From an uncultured Alphaproteobacteria bacterium (GTDB lineage Bacteria > Pseudomonadota > Alphaproteobacteria > Bin95): a stretch of 48,903 nucleotides of DNA. Location: the NCBI GenBank assembly GCA_937891825.1, contig CALAHN010000027.1, forward strand, positions 1 to 48,903, written 5' to 3'. This document shows positions 16,967-25,105 of this stretch, one piece after another (position 1 is the first letter of the stretch; each line of letters starts with the position of its first letter). A model generated the notes under the pieces. The model ran no database searches. It saw nothing but the letters and a program-made list of their open reading frames with translations, and was not told the DNA's origin. Made by a program: the position numbers and the translations under genes.

Positions 16967-17709
16967 GTTTCGACGCCGCCATTGACGGCGATGATCTGTC
17001 CGTTGATGAAACCGCCGTCGTCGCTGCACAGCAATCGGACGAGGCTGGCGATATCGCTGGCTTCCCCAAGGCGGCCGACGGGGGTTTGCTCCAGCAACTT
17101 CTGCAGGCGCCCGCCCGCGTGCTGGACGTTCTCGCCCTCGCCGGGGAAGGTGCCGGGGGAGATGATGTTGCTGGTGATCCCCATCGGGCCGAATTCCCGC
17201 GCCAGCGCCTTGGTCAGGCCCCATGCGGCATGCTTCGACATCGTGACATGGGGACGGCCGGCGGCGCCTTTCTGGGCGTTCATGCCGGTGAAATTGACGA
17301 TGCGCCCCCAGCCGCCAGCGATCATGCCCGGCAGAAACGCGCGGGCGAGCCATACGGCTGAATAGGCATTGACGTTCATGACCCGCTCCAAATCGGTGTC
17401 GGTCATGTCGAGGAACGGCGTGACGGGGCGGATGGCGGCGTTGTTGATCAGCACGTCGATCCGCCCGAAGGTCTTGAGCGCCGCATCGGCCATCGCCGCG
17501 CATGCCGCCTGATCGCCGATATCGGCCATGGCGACGGCGGCGTCCGGGCCGATGGCGCGTACCTCGTCCGCCACGCGCTCACAGGCCGCGCGGTCGCTCG
17601 AGCCGTTGACGACGATGTTGAACCCCGCCCGCGCCAGATACTGGGCCGAGCCGCGGCCGATATTGCGCCCGGCTCCGGTGATCAGTGCAGTTCGCGCCGC
17701 TCGCGCCAT
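16963..17709 (-). CDS. SDR-family protein lacking the catalytic Tyr
   Basis: Short-chain dehydrogenase/reductase fold of 248 residues. The dinucleotide motif TGAGRNIG (11-18), LINNAAI and the C-terminal FINGQIIAVNGGVET are all present. At the active site, however, the expected YxxxK reads VTMSK (Val155, Lys159), and the strand before it reads FTGMN instead of the usual SS. Catalytic Tyr and Ser therefore appear to be missing, while the cofactor-binding Lys is kept. It may be a divergent reductase or a non-catalytic binding protein. The gene is convergent with CorA and divergent from the nitroreductase. Confidence 0.9.
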   Translation of the reverse strand: MARAARTALITGAGRNIGRGSAQYLARAGFNIVVNGSSDRAACERVADEVRAIGPDAAVAMADIGDQAACAAMADAALKTFGRIDVLINNAAIRPVTPFLDMTDTDLERVMNVNAYSAVWLARAFLPGMIAGGWGRIVNFTGMNAQKGAAGRPHVTMSKHAAWGLTKALAREFGPMGITSNIISPGTFPGEGENVQHAGGRLQKLLEQTPVGRLGEASDIASLVRLLCSDDGGFINGQIIAVNGGVET

Positions 17710-17855
17710 ATCATTCCCCTTTGTTCCGACTGGAGCCTAAACCGTCGCCAGGGCCGCGCAAAGCGGGAAGTGTGCACGGCGCCGCATTGCATCTGCCGCC
17801 GCTGCCGCCGATGATTGGGATGCAAGCTATCCTGAACCGCAAAAGGCCCCCGCTG

Positions 17856-18542
17856 ATGGAATTCGATGATCTTGTCCGCGCCCGTCGCAGCATTCGCGGC
17901 TACAAGCCCGATCCCGTGCCCCGGGAGGTCATCAAGGAGATTATCGACCTGGCGGTCGGCGCGCCGTCGTCGATGAACACACAGCCCTGGCATTTTCATG
18001 TGGTCGCCGGCGCCGCGCTCGACCGCATCCGCCAAGGCAACACCGAGCGCAATCTGGCGGGTGTCAAGCCGCAACGGGAGATCCCGATGCACGGCGCCTA
18101 TGAAGGCGTCCACCGGCAACGGCAGATCGATGTCGCGGTCCAGCTCTTCGAGGCCATGGGCATCGACCGTTATGACAAGGAACGCCGCCAGGACTGGGTG
18201 ATGCGCGGCTTCCGGCAATTCGATGCGCCGGTTTCGATTGTCGTGACCTACGACAAGAGCCTCGATCCGGGCGCGACCATCGCCCATTTCGATCTGGGCG
18301 CCGTCACCTACGGCCTGGTGTTGGCCGCGTGGACGCGCGGCCTGGGCGCTGTCATCAACGGCCAGGGCATCATGCAATCGGCCGTCGTGCGCGAACATGC
18401 CCGGATTCCCGAAGATCAGGTGATCATGACCTGCGTCGCCATGGGCTACCCGGATGATACGTTCGCCGCCAACGAGGTCAAATCCCTGCGCCGCCCGGCG
18501 GACGAGGTCGCGACATTTATCGGCTTCGACGGCGACGACTGA
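17856..18542 (+). CDS. nitroreductase-family flavoprotein
   Basis: FMN-dependent nitroreductase-fold protein of 228 residues. It has RRSIRGYKPDPVP (N-terminal FMN-phosphate Arg cluster), GAPSSMNTQPWHFHVV, and the second FMN segment AHFDLGAVTYGLVLAAWTRGLG with ALGY-like CVAMGYPDD. Such enzymes reduce nitro, quinone or enone groups with NAD(P)H. ATG 17856 is chosen because AAAAGG lies 9 nt upstream; earlier in-frame ATGs exist at 17811 and 17820. It leads a plus-strand run of five genes, and the next start is 3 nt after its stop, so it is likely part of that operon. Confidence 0.9.
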   Translation: MEFDDLVRARRSIRGYKPDPVPREVIKEIIDLAVGAPSSMNTQPWHFHVVAGAALDRIRQGNTERNLAGVKPQREIPMHGAYEGVHRQRQIDVAVQLFEAMGIDRYDKERRQDWVMRGFRQFDAPVSIVVTYDKSLDPGATIAHFDLGAVTYGLVLAAWTRGLGAVINGQGIMQSAVVREHARIPEDQVIMTCVAMGYPDDTFAANEVKSLRRPADEVATFIGFDGDD

Positions 18543-18545
18543 ACC

Positions 18546-19316
18546 GTGCGCTTACAGAACCGCACCGCCGTCATTACGGGCGCCGCTGGCGGCATCGGCA
18601 AGGCCATTGCGCTCCGCTTTGCCGAGGAAGGCGCGTTCGTCGTGGTCGCCGATATCACCGAGACGCCCCGTGAAGGCGGGACGGCGACTGTTGACGCCAT
18701 CCATGCCGCGGGCGGGACAGCGGCCTTCGTGCGTTGTGACGTCTCGGTCAACGCAGATGTCGAAGCTGCCGTCGCGCGCGCCGTCGCGGAAACCGGACGG
18801 CTCGATGTCATCGTGAACAACGCCGCCATCGGCGTCGATACGCCGTTGCATGAAACAAGCGAGGCCGATTGGGACCGCGTTATGGCGATCAACGCCAAGG
18901 GCGTGTTCCTGGGCTGTCGCGCGGCCGTACGGCAGATGCTCGGTCAGGAAGGCATTGACGAGGTTCGTGGACGGATCGTCAATATATCCTCCCAGCATGG
19001 CATGATCCGGGCGCCGAACGACATCGCCTATGGCGCGGGCAAAGCCGCTGTCGTGTACATGACGCGCCAGATCGCCGGCGATTATGCGAACCACGGCATT
19101 GTCTGTAACGCCGTAGCTCCTGGGAAGATCCTGACCGGCAAAACCGGCCCCGCCATTGCGCCCGCGATGCTCGCCTATTCTCAGGCCCGCACCCCCTGGC
19201 CGCGGCTTGGCCGGCCGCTCGACGTGGCCAACGCCGCGCTCTTTCTTGCGAGCGATGAGGCGACATACATTACGGGCGAAAATCTGATGGTGGACGGCGG
19301 TTGGATGGCTAACTGA
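18546..19316 (+). CDS. SDR-family oxidoreductase
   Basis: Classical short-chain dehydrogenase of 256 residues with GTG start 18546, 3 nt after the nitroreductase stop. It has TGAAGGIG (11-18), NNAA (91-94), Ser149 in NISS, and YGAGK with Tyr162 and Lys166, so the catalytic triad is intact. The C-terminal YITGENLMVDGGWMAN is typical of the family. The substrate is probably an alcohol or ketone handled by the surrounding operon (nitroreductase, MetX-like enzyme, another SDR). Specificity cannot be assigned. Confidence 0.92.
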   Translation: MRLQNRTAVITGAAGGIGKAIALRFAEEGAFVVVADITETPREGGTATVDAIHAAGGTAAFVRCDVSVNADVEAAVARAVAETGRLDVIVNNAAIGVDTPLHETSEADWDRVMAINAKGVFLGCRAAVRQMLGQEGIDEVRGRIVNISSQHGMIRAPNDIAYGAGKAAVVYMTRQIAGDYANHGIVCNAVAPGKILTGKTGPAIAPAMLAYSQARTPWPRLGRPLDVANAALFLASDEATYITGENLMVDGGWMAN

Positions 19317-19354
19317 CGGCGCCTCGCGATTAAGCGATTGAGGGAACCGGATCG

Positions 19355-20368
19355 ATGACTGAAGTCAAAACCTTCCGCCTCGGCGATTTTCGCCTGCAGA
19401 GCGGCCGTATTCTGCCGGATGCGCAGCTCACCTATGTCGTTTATGGATCGATGAACGCCGACAAGAGCAACGTCGTGCTCTATCCGACTTCCTACGGCGC
19501 CCAGCATGCAGACATCGCTTGGGCGGTCGGCCCGGATAAGGTCCTGGACCCGAACCGCTGGTGCGTGATTATCGTCAACAAGTTCGGCAACGGCATGTCG
19601 ACCTCGCCGTCGAATGTGGCGGCCCCGGTGGCGCGCGGCCGCTGGCCCAAAGTAACCCATGTCGACAATGTCGCTGCCCAGGCGCGGTTATTGACGGAGG
19701 TATTCGGCGTCGAGCGTTTGGCGCTGGTCTACGGCTGGTCGATGGGCGGCCAACAAGCGCTGCATTGGGGCGCGTTGCTGCCGGAGCGCGTCAAGGCGAT
19801 CTGTGCGGTCTGCACGTCGGCCAAGACATCGGTTCACAACAAGGTGTTCCTGGACGGCGTGCGCGCCGCGCTGACCGCCGACGCCAACTGGACCGGAACC
19901 CACTTCCGCGCCAAGCCGGAGGTCGGCCTGCGCGCCATGGGCCGCATTTATGCCGGCTGGGCGATGAGCCAGGCTTTCTACCGCGAGGGCCTGCATCTGA
20001 CCGACGCCAACCCGTCGCTCGAGGATTATCTGGTCCGGGTCTGGGAGGGCAATTTCCTCCGCCGGGACGGCGATGATCTCCTGGCGATGCTGCAAACCTG
20101 GACGGATTCGGACATTTCCGCGAACGACCGGTTCCATGGCGACCTTGGCAAGGCGCTTGGCGCGATCCGGGCGCGCGCCTTCATCATGCCGTCGCGGACC
20201 GATCTCTACTTCACAGTGGCGGACGCTGAAATTGAAGCGAAGCAGATGCCGAACGCCACGTTCCGGCCGATCGAATCGATCTGGGGGCACCGGGCGGGCA
20301 ATCCCGTCGGCCATGCGCCGGATCGTGATTTTATCCGCAAGGCCGTCGACGAGCTGACGGCCGATTAG
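19355..20368 (+). CDS. MetX-like alpha/beta-fold acyltransferase or hydrolase
   Basis: Alpha/beta-fold protein of 337 residues in the homoserine O-acetyltransferase superfamily. It shows the family-specific N-terminal LTYVVYGSMNADKSNVVLYPTSYG, the nucleophile elbow GWSMGGQQ with Ser129, an Asp in SRTDLYFT and the catalytic His in IWGHRAGNP. Known members use an acyl-enzyme intermediate to acylate homoserine or serine, or act as esterases. Its company of SDRs and a nitroreductase rather than met genes argues against methionine synthesis, so the gene is not named metX. GAGGGAACCGG-type sequence precedes ATG 19355. Confidence 0.87.
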   Translation: MTEVKTFRLGDFRLQSGRILPDAQLTYVVYGSMNADKSNVVLYPTSYGAQHADIAWAVGPDKVLDPNRWCVIIVNKFGNGMSTSPSNVAAPVARGRWPKVTHVDNVAAQARLLTEVFGVERLALVYGWSMGGQQALHWGALLPERVKAICAVCTSAKTSVHNKVFLDGVRAALTADANWTGTHFRAKPEVGLRAMGRIYAGWAMSQAFYREGLHLTDANPSLEDYLVRVWEGNFLRRDGDDLLAMLQTWTDSDISANDRFHGDLGKALGAIRARAFIMPSRTDLYFTVADAEIEAKQMPNATFRPIESIWGHRAGNPVGHAPDRDFIRKAVDELTAD

Positions 20369-20393
20369 AGCACGCAAACCTGGGAACAAAGCT

Positions 20394-21167
20394 ATGTATT
20401 CGATTGCAGGAAAGATCGCTTGGGTGACTGGCGCAGGCACCGGAATTGGCCGGGCGGGCGCGGTCGCGCTCGCCGAGGCCGGCGCCATTGTCGTGCTGTC
20501 GGGCCGGCGCGTCCCGGAGCTGGAGGCCGTCGCGGCGCGGATCCGGGAGGCTGGCGGGGCTGCGGACGTGGCGCCGCTCGATATCGCCGACCGGCCGGCG
20601 GTCGACGCCGTCGTCGATGGCATCGTCAAGCGCCATGGCCGGCTGGATATCATGATCAACAGCGCCGGGCTGAATATCCCGAAGCGCCGCTGGCGCGATA
20701 TCACGCCCGAGGGCTGGAACACCGTCATCGACGTCGATCTGAACGGCGCCTTCAACGTCTCCCATGCCGCGCTGTTGGTGATGCGGCGGCAACGGGACGG
20801 CCTGATCGTCAATGTCTCCTCGATGGCGAGCCAGCGCATCGGCGGCGTCTCCGGCGTCGCCTATATGACGGCCAAGCACGCGCTCAACGCCATGAACGAG
20901 AGCATCAATCACGAGAATTGCCATCTCGGCATCCGGGCATGCGCGCTTTGTCCCGGCGAAGTCGCGACCGAAATCCTGGAGAAGCGGCCGATCCCGGTCA
21001 GCGCCGAAGACCGGGCGCGCATGGTGCAGGAGGACGATGTCGGCCGCACGATCCGCTTCATCGCGGAAATGCCGCCCCATGTCTGCCTGAACGAAATTCA
21101 CATCACGCCGACGTGGAACCGCGGCTATATCGGCGCTGCCGACCGCGCCATTCCGCGCGACGATTGA
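20394..21167 (+). CDS. SDR-family oxidoreductase
   Basis: Classical short-chain dehydrogenase of 257 residues. It has TGAGTGIG (12-19), INSAG (88-92), Ser142/Ser143 in NVSS, and YMTAK with Tyr157 and Lys161, so the active site is complete. The C-terminal half has CPGEVATEILEKRP and ends with a long tail (THITPTWNRGYIG-type region) rather than the usual TG...VDGG, suggesting a distinct subfamily. It lies 25 nt after the MetX-like gene and 16 nt before the 814-residue protein. Substrate unknown. Confidence 0.9.
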   Translation: MYSIAGKIAWVTGAGTGIGRAGAVALAEAGAIVVLSGRRVPELEAVAARIREAGGAADVAPLDIADRPAVDAVVDGIVKRHGRLDIMINSAGLNIPKRRWRDITPEGWNTVIDVDLNGAFNVSHAALLVMRRQRDGLIVNVSSMASQRIGGVSGVAYMTAKHALNAMNESINHENCHLGIRACALCPGEVATEILEKRPIPVSAEDRARMVQEDDVGRTIRFIAEMPPHVCLNEIHITPTWNRGYIGAADRAIPRDD

Positions 21168-21183
21168 TCCGCGGCCCTCGCCC

Positions 21184-23628
21184 TTGCGACGACGGGACCA
21201 TGCGGCCGGACAGATCTCGCTCCTGGATTTTCCCCATCCCTACAAGGCGATGGCGGCGATCGAGAGCGACATAGACGGGACGGCGTTTCCGACCTTCCGG
21301 GAGACCATGCGGCTTCTCCGGACGGAGGCGGATACCCTCATGGGTCCTGGCCTCGGCCTGGATATCGTCAATTCCTTTTGGACGCATGGACCGCATCCGG
21401 ACGGCGCCATCGAACATCGCATCGCTTATCTCGGCGTCGGCGAAGACCCAGGCGCGCGGCCCTATTATGCTGAGGAACTCGCGGCCTATATTCGGGCTGG
21501 GTGGGCCGAGACGCTGCATTGCTATGGCCGGATAGCGGCCCCGTTCACGCGGGACGCTGCAATGCAGGCGCTCGATCGCCTGGAGGGCGTCGGCGCGCGG
21601 CCCGGCATCTGGACGAACCACGGCCGCAACAATCCGCAAAGCATCCTGGGCGATGCTCCCGGCAATGCGGCCTTCGAGGGCGATCGGCCCGACGCCGCCG
21701 GATATCACGCCGACCTCTTGCGCGCCTTCGGCGTCAAATATTTCTGGACCGGCGCTTTCGGTCACGTCACCGGCGGGACACGGCGCCCGGCGCGGCCGAT
21801 GCGCCTGCAGGACGGCGCCCAGGTCTGGGCGTTCGACCGCGCGACTGCGATGCGGATCGATGCAGGCTGCATCGACTATCTGAACCGCAACGGCGCATTC
21901 CCGATGATCCGGGCCGGCGTCGCCAGCGCCAGCCTGGCGCAGCCGGCGCAGCTTGAAGCCATGCTGGCCCCGGAACGGCTGCAGGCGTTGGCCGATGCCG
22001 GAGAATTCTGCATTTTCGCGCAGCATCTGGGCAATGTGGGCGGCTCTCTGGCGTTGCCGCCAAGCGCCGTCGCGGCGTTGCGGGGGTTGAAGGGCTTTCA
22101 CGACCGAGGCGTGGTCCTTGTCGCCGCGACGCGCCGCCTGCTGGACTACAGCATCGCGAGGGACGGCCTCCGGTTCGATTGGACGGTGGCGGCCGGCGTC
22201 GGACGGCTGAACCTGACGGCGATCGCGGACCCTGTGACAGGTCCCCGGACGCCCACGACCGATGAGGTCGCGGGCCTGTCGTTCGCCTTCACTCCGGAAG
22301 GCGAGGCCTGGCCAACCGCCATTTCGGTCGCGCTGGACGGCGTCGCTCTCCCTGCAGACCGACTATTCTTCGAGCAGGGCGAGCGCTCGCTCATATTCGG
22401 CGTCCGGTGGCCCAAGGCGGATGTCGCAGACCATGCGGCAAGCTTCGCCGCCAAGCCTGCAAGGACGCGGCCAGCGATGGCGCAAGCGTTCGATCATGCC
22501 AGCGCGGTCGCGGCGCTGGCGCGACCGACGGGACGGGCCTTGAAGCTTGTCCACGACCCGTCGGGCCGCTGGCGCGCGGCTTTGCTGATGGCGGGGCATG
22601 CGGCCGTCGATCTGCTCGACGCGGACGCGGACCGGGATGTCGGCGGCGTCATCGTCACGTCGCCGTCGGACAAGCCGGCGGCGGCCGTTCTGGCGGACCT
22701 CCGCTCGGTCGCGCCGCCCATCGTCCCGCGCATTTTTCACGTGGAGACGGTCGATGCGGTTCTGGCGACGCTCGCGGCCGGGGACCGCCCGTTGACGCCA
22801 GCGGATATCGCGCCGCTATGGGCCGATGAGCTCAGGCGGCTGGCGCCGCTCCGCATGGCCGACGGCCCGTTCCGGTTCCGGGACCGGGCGGACTTCGCCC
22901 GCGCGCTCGTCTGGTCCGGATATCAGAGTTTCGGCGAGACGGACTGGGCCGGCGGCGCCAGGCTGACCGCCGCCGCAGGACAGGTTGTGCTGGCGCTGGC
23001 GCGGCCCTACCCGCGCGATCCAGAGCAATTTTTCCGCGCGGTCCGGGGCGTCCGCTTTCGCGCGGCGCCCTATGAACAATTGGATTGGATCGCCGAAACG
23101 CTTGGCTTTGCGGCGGCGCTCGAGATAATCGATGCGCAGCCTGCAGACTGGCTGAGCGGCCCGCGACGCCGGGTTCGGGAAATACTCTTCAACGCCGCGT
23201 CCGATGCCAGGGCGAACCGCCGCGCGACGCCGCTCCGCGGCTTATGGGCAGCCGCGGACCGCCTGCTGGCGGCGCGGCGGTTCGCGTCGGTCGGCGCCTG
23301 GGCCGACGCCCTGGCGATCGCCCGCCGGATCGCCACGCCCGAAGCGCGCATGCTCGCCGCTATGGCGGAGGTCGCGGCCGGCCAGTACGACGAGGCGGTT
23401 CCGCAGTTTCAGGCCGCGCCGGCTGGGTCGCAGAGGGCGCTCATCGGGCTGCTGTTCGCCAGCTTGCAAGCCGGGGTGACGGTCGATCACCGCGCCGCCA
23501 TCGCCGCCTATTTCGCCGCGCTTGAAAAAGCCGACAGCGCGGAGCGGGCGCATATCGGCCAGGTCGCAGTCACGCCAACGCCTTCAGCCGCGCGGGCCAT
23601 GGTCTGCCATCTGCTAGGGCGCGGCTGA
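21184..23628 (+). CDS. large protein: deacetylase-like N-terminus plus helical-repeat C-terminus
   Basis: An 814-residue protein not recognised as a named family. The N-terminal third has features of a NodB-like polysaccharide deacetylase barrel: FPHPYKAMAAIESDIDG with a metal-binding-like DID (29-31), SFWTHG, ETLHCYGRI (109-117), WTNHG (143-147) and FAQHLG (278-283). The middle (about 320-450) looks like beta-rich sequence. The C-terminal third (about 650-800) is Ala/Arg-rich and helical, resembling TPR-like repeats. No signal peptide or membrane segment is seen. TTG 21184 is preferred because it keeps the FPHPYKAM segment; ATG 21250 would remove it. It is the last gene of the nitroreductase-SDR operon. 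A role in sugar or glycan chemistry is inferred. Confidence 0.8.
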   Translation: MRRRDHAAGQISLLDFPHPYKAMAAIESDIDGTAFPTFRETMRLLRTEADTLMGPGLGLDIVNSFWTHGPHPDGAIEHRIAYLGVGEDPGARPYYAEELAAYIRAGWAETLHCYGRIAAPFTRDAAMQALDRLEGVGARPGIWTNHGRNNPQSILGDAPGNAAFEGDRPDAAGYHADLLRAFGVKYFWTGAFGHVTGGTRRPARPMRLQDGAQVWAFDRATAMRIDAGCIDYLNRNGAFPMIRAGVASASLAQPAQLEAMLAPERLQALADAGEFCIFAQHLGNVGGSLALPPSAVAALRGLKGFHDRGVVLVAATRRLLDYSIARDGLRFDWTVAAGVGRLNLTAIADPVTGPRTPTTDEVAGLSFAFTPEGEAWPTAISVALDGVALPADRLFFEQGERSLIFGVRWPKADVADHAASFAAKPARTRPAMAQAFDHASAVAALARPTGRALKLVHDPSGRWRAALLMAGHAAVDLLDADADRDVGGVIVTSPSDKPAAAVLADLRSVAPPIVPRIFHVETVDAVLATLAAGDRPLTPADIAPLWADELRRLAPLRMADGPFRFRDRADFARALVWSGYQSFGETDWAGGARLTAAAGQVVLALARPYPRDPEQFFRAVRGVRFRAAPYEQLDWIAETLGFAAALEIIDAQPADWLSGPRRRVREILFNAASDARANRRATPLRGLWAAADRLLAARRFASVGAWADALAIARRIATPEARMLAAMAEVAAGQYDEAVPQFQAAPAGSQRALIGLLFASLQAGVTVDHRAAIAAYFAALEKADSAERAHIGQVAVTPTPSAARAMVCHLLGRG

Positions 23629-23651
23629 AGGAACGGCGCCGCCGAAATCTA

Positions 23652-24113
23652 TCAACCGCGGCCCCGATAGGGGGCGACGCCGGGGTCGGGCAGCCAGAGG
23701 CCTTCGGGCGGCGGGCCGGATTGCCAGAAGACCTCGATCGGGATGCCGCCGCGCGGATACCAGTATCCGGCGATGCGCGCCCAATGGGGTTTGGCTTCGG
23801 CGACGAGGCGGCGGGCGATGGCGACCGTGCAATCCTCATGGAATGCGCCGTGATTCCGGTAACTGGTCAGATAGAGCTTCCAGGACTTGCTTTCGACCAG
23901 CCAGTCCTTCGGCGCATAATCGACGACGAGATGCGCGAAATCCGGCTGGCCCGTGACGGGACAGAGCGACGTGAACTCCGGGCAGACGAAGCGCGCGACA
24001 TAGAGCGTGTCGGCCTGCGGATTCGGCACGCAATCCAGCGTCGCGGCCTCCGGCGACGCCGGGATCGCCGCCGGATGGCCGAGAACCCCGGTTTGCCGCG
24101 GCGGCGTCGTCAT
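23652..24113 (-). CDS. queF: NADPH-dependent 7-cyano-7-deazaguanine reductase (QueF, short form)
   Basis: Reduces preQ0 to preQ1 with NADPH in queuosine biosynthesis. From ATG 24113 it has 153 residues, the usual length of single-domain QueF. The nucleophilic Cys51 lies in [15 protein letters not shown] (48-62), and the diagnostic ESKSWKLYL (74-82), followed by RNHGAFHE, is present. The start overlaps the stop of the 2-hydroxyacid dehydrogenase gene (ATGA), so queF is translationally coupled to a catabolic-looking operon rather than to other que genes. The upstream open frame to 24212 is not used. Confidence 0.95.
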   Translation of the reverse strand: MTTPPRQTGVLGHPAAIPASPEAATLDCVPNPQADTLYVARFVCPEFTSLCPVTGQPDFAHLVVDYAPKDWLVESKSWKLYLTSYRNHGAFHEDCTVAIARRLVAEAKPHWARIAGYWYPRGGIPIEVFWQSGPPPEGLWLPDPGVAPYRGRG

Positions 24114-25105
24114 CGTTTCAGGGGGATCGTGTTCACGGGAAATGCCGGGATGGCGCCGCGAAACACGGCCGCGATATCCGCGCCGCAGGTGGCGGCGATG
24201 GTGTCCAGGCATTCCCGCGTCGAGCCCGCCATATGCGGCGTAATCAAGAGGTTCTTCGCTGTGTAGAGGGGGCTCGCGGGGTCGGGCGGCTCGCCTTCCA
24301 GCACATCGAGCGCCGCGGCGCCCAGGCGGCCGTCGTTCAGCGCCGCCGCGAGCGCCGCCTCATCGACGAGCGCGCCCCGGGCGCAGTTCACCAGATGCGC
24401 CGTCGGCTTCATCATCGCCAGGGTTGTTGCGTTGATCATGCGCCGCGTCTCCGGGATCGCCGGCGCGTGGAGCGAGATGACGTCGCTGGTCTCGAACAGC
24501 GCCTCGATCGGCATCGGCGTCACGTCGAGGGCCTGCATGGTCTCGTCCGGCACCATCGGATCGCTCGCCGCGACCAACATGCCGAACGCCTGGGCGATGG
24601 GCGCGACCTTCCGGCCGATCTGGCCGAAGCCGACCAGGCCGAGGGTCCGGCCGCGCAATTCGCCGCCCATGACGCGGGCCGTATCCCAGGCCCGTTCCGC
24701 TTTCGCCTGATGCGACGCCGCCGGGATGCCGCGCGCCAGGGCGAGCATCAGGCCGAATACCAGTTCCGCGACCGCGTTGGCGTTCGCGCCGGGCGCATTG
24801 GTCACCTGGACGCCATGGGCCGTGCAGGCGGCGATATCCGCCTGATCGACGCCCGCGCCATGGACCGCGACGACTTCGAGGTCCGGCAATTGCGCCAGCA
24901 AGCTCGGCGTGATGTAGCCGGAGCGTAGCAGGATGCCGCCAGCGCCCTGCAGCGCGCCGGCCCATTCGGTTTCCTCGGCCGCGGTCAGCTTCTTGTAGGG
25001 CAGGGCGACGAGGCGCGCTTCCGCCGTGCCATCGAGCGCGCGCCGCGCCGGGCCGTCCGCTATGGGAAGGTCAGGCGTCCCGCAGAGGGCGACCCAGCGC
25101 GCCAT
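24110..25105 (-). CDS. D-2-hydroxyacid dehydrogenase (NAD-dependent)
   Basis: D-isomer 2-hydroxyacid dehydrogenase of 331 residues, phosphoglycerate/hydroxypyruvate reductase-like. It has [13 protein letters not shown] and [23 protein letters not shown] in the first domain, GFGQIG in the Rossmann fold, catalytic Arg in [10 protein letters not shown] and His in TPHMAGST. It overlaps the ThDP enzyme gene by 1 nt upstream and queF by 4 nt downstream. It may act on the 2-hydroxy or 2-keto product of the ThDP enzyme, but that is inference. Confidence 0.91.
   Translation of the reverse strand: MARWVALCGTPDLPIADGPARRALDGTAEARLVALPYKKLTAAEETEWAGALQGAGGILLRSGYITPSLLAQLPDLEVVAVHGAGVDQADIAACTAHGVQVTNAPGANANAVAELVFGLMLALARGIPAASHQAKAERAWDTARVMGGELRGRTLGLVGFGQIGRKVAPIAQAFGMLVAASDPMVPDETMQALDVTPMPIEALFETSDVISLHAPAIPETRRMINATTLAMMKPTAHLVNCARGALVDEAALAAALNDGRLGAAALDVLEGEPPDPASPLYTAKNLLITPHMAGSTRECLDTIAATCGADIAAVFRGAIPAFPVNTIPLKR

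Noticed and set aside
19355-20368. Naming the MetX-like gene metX
   Set aside because: It belongs to the superfamily, but its neighbours are SDRs and a nitroreductase with no met or homoserine genes, so the specific name is not supported.
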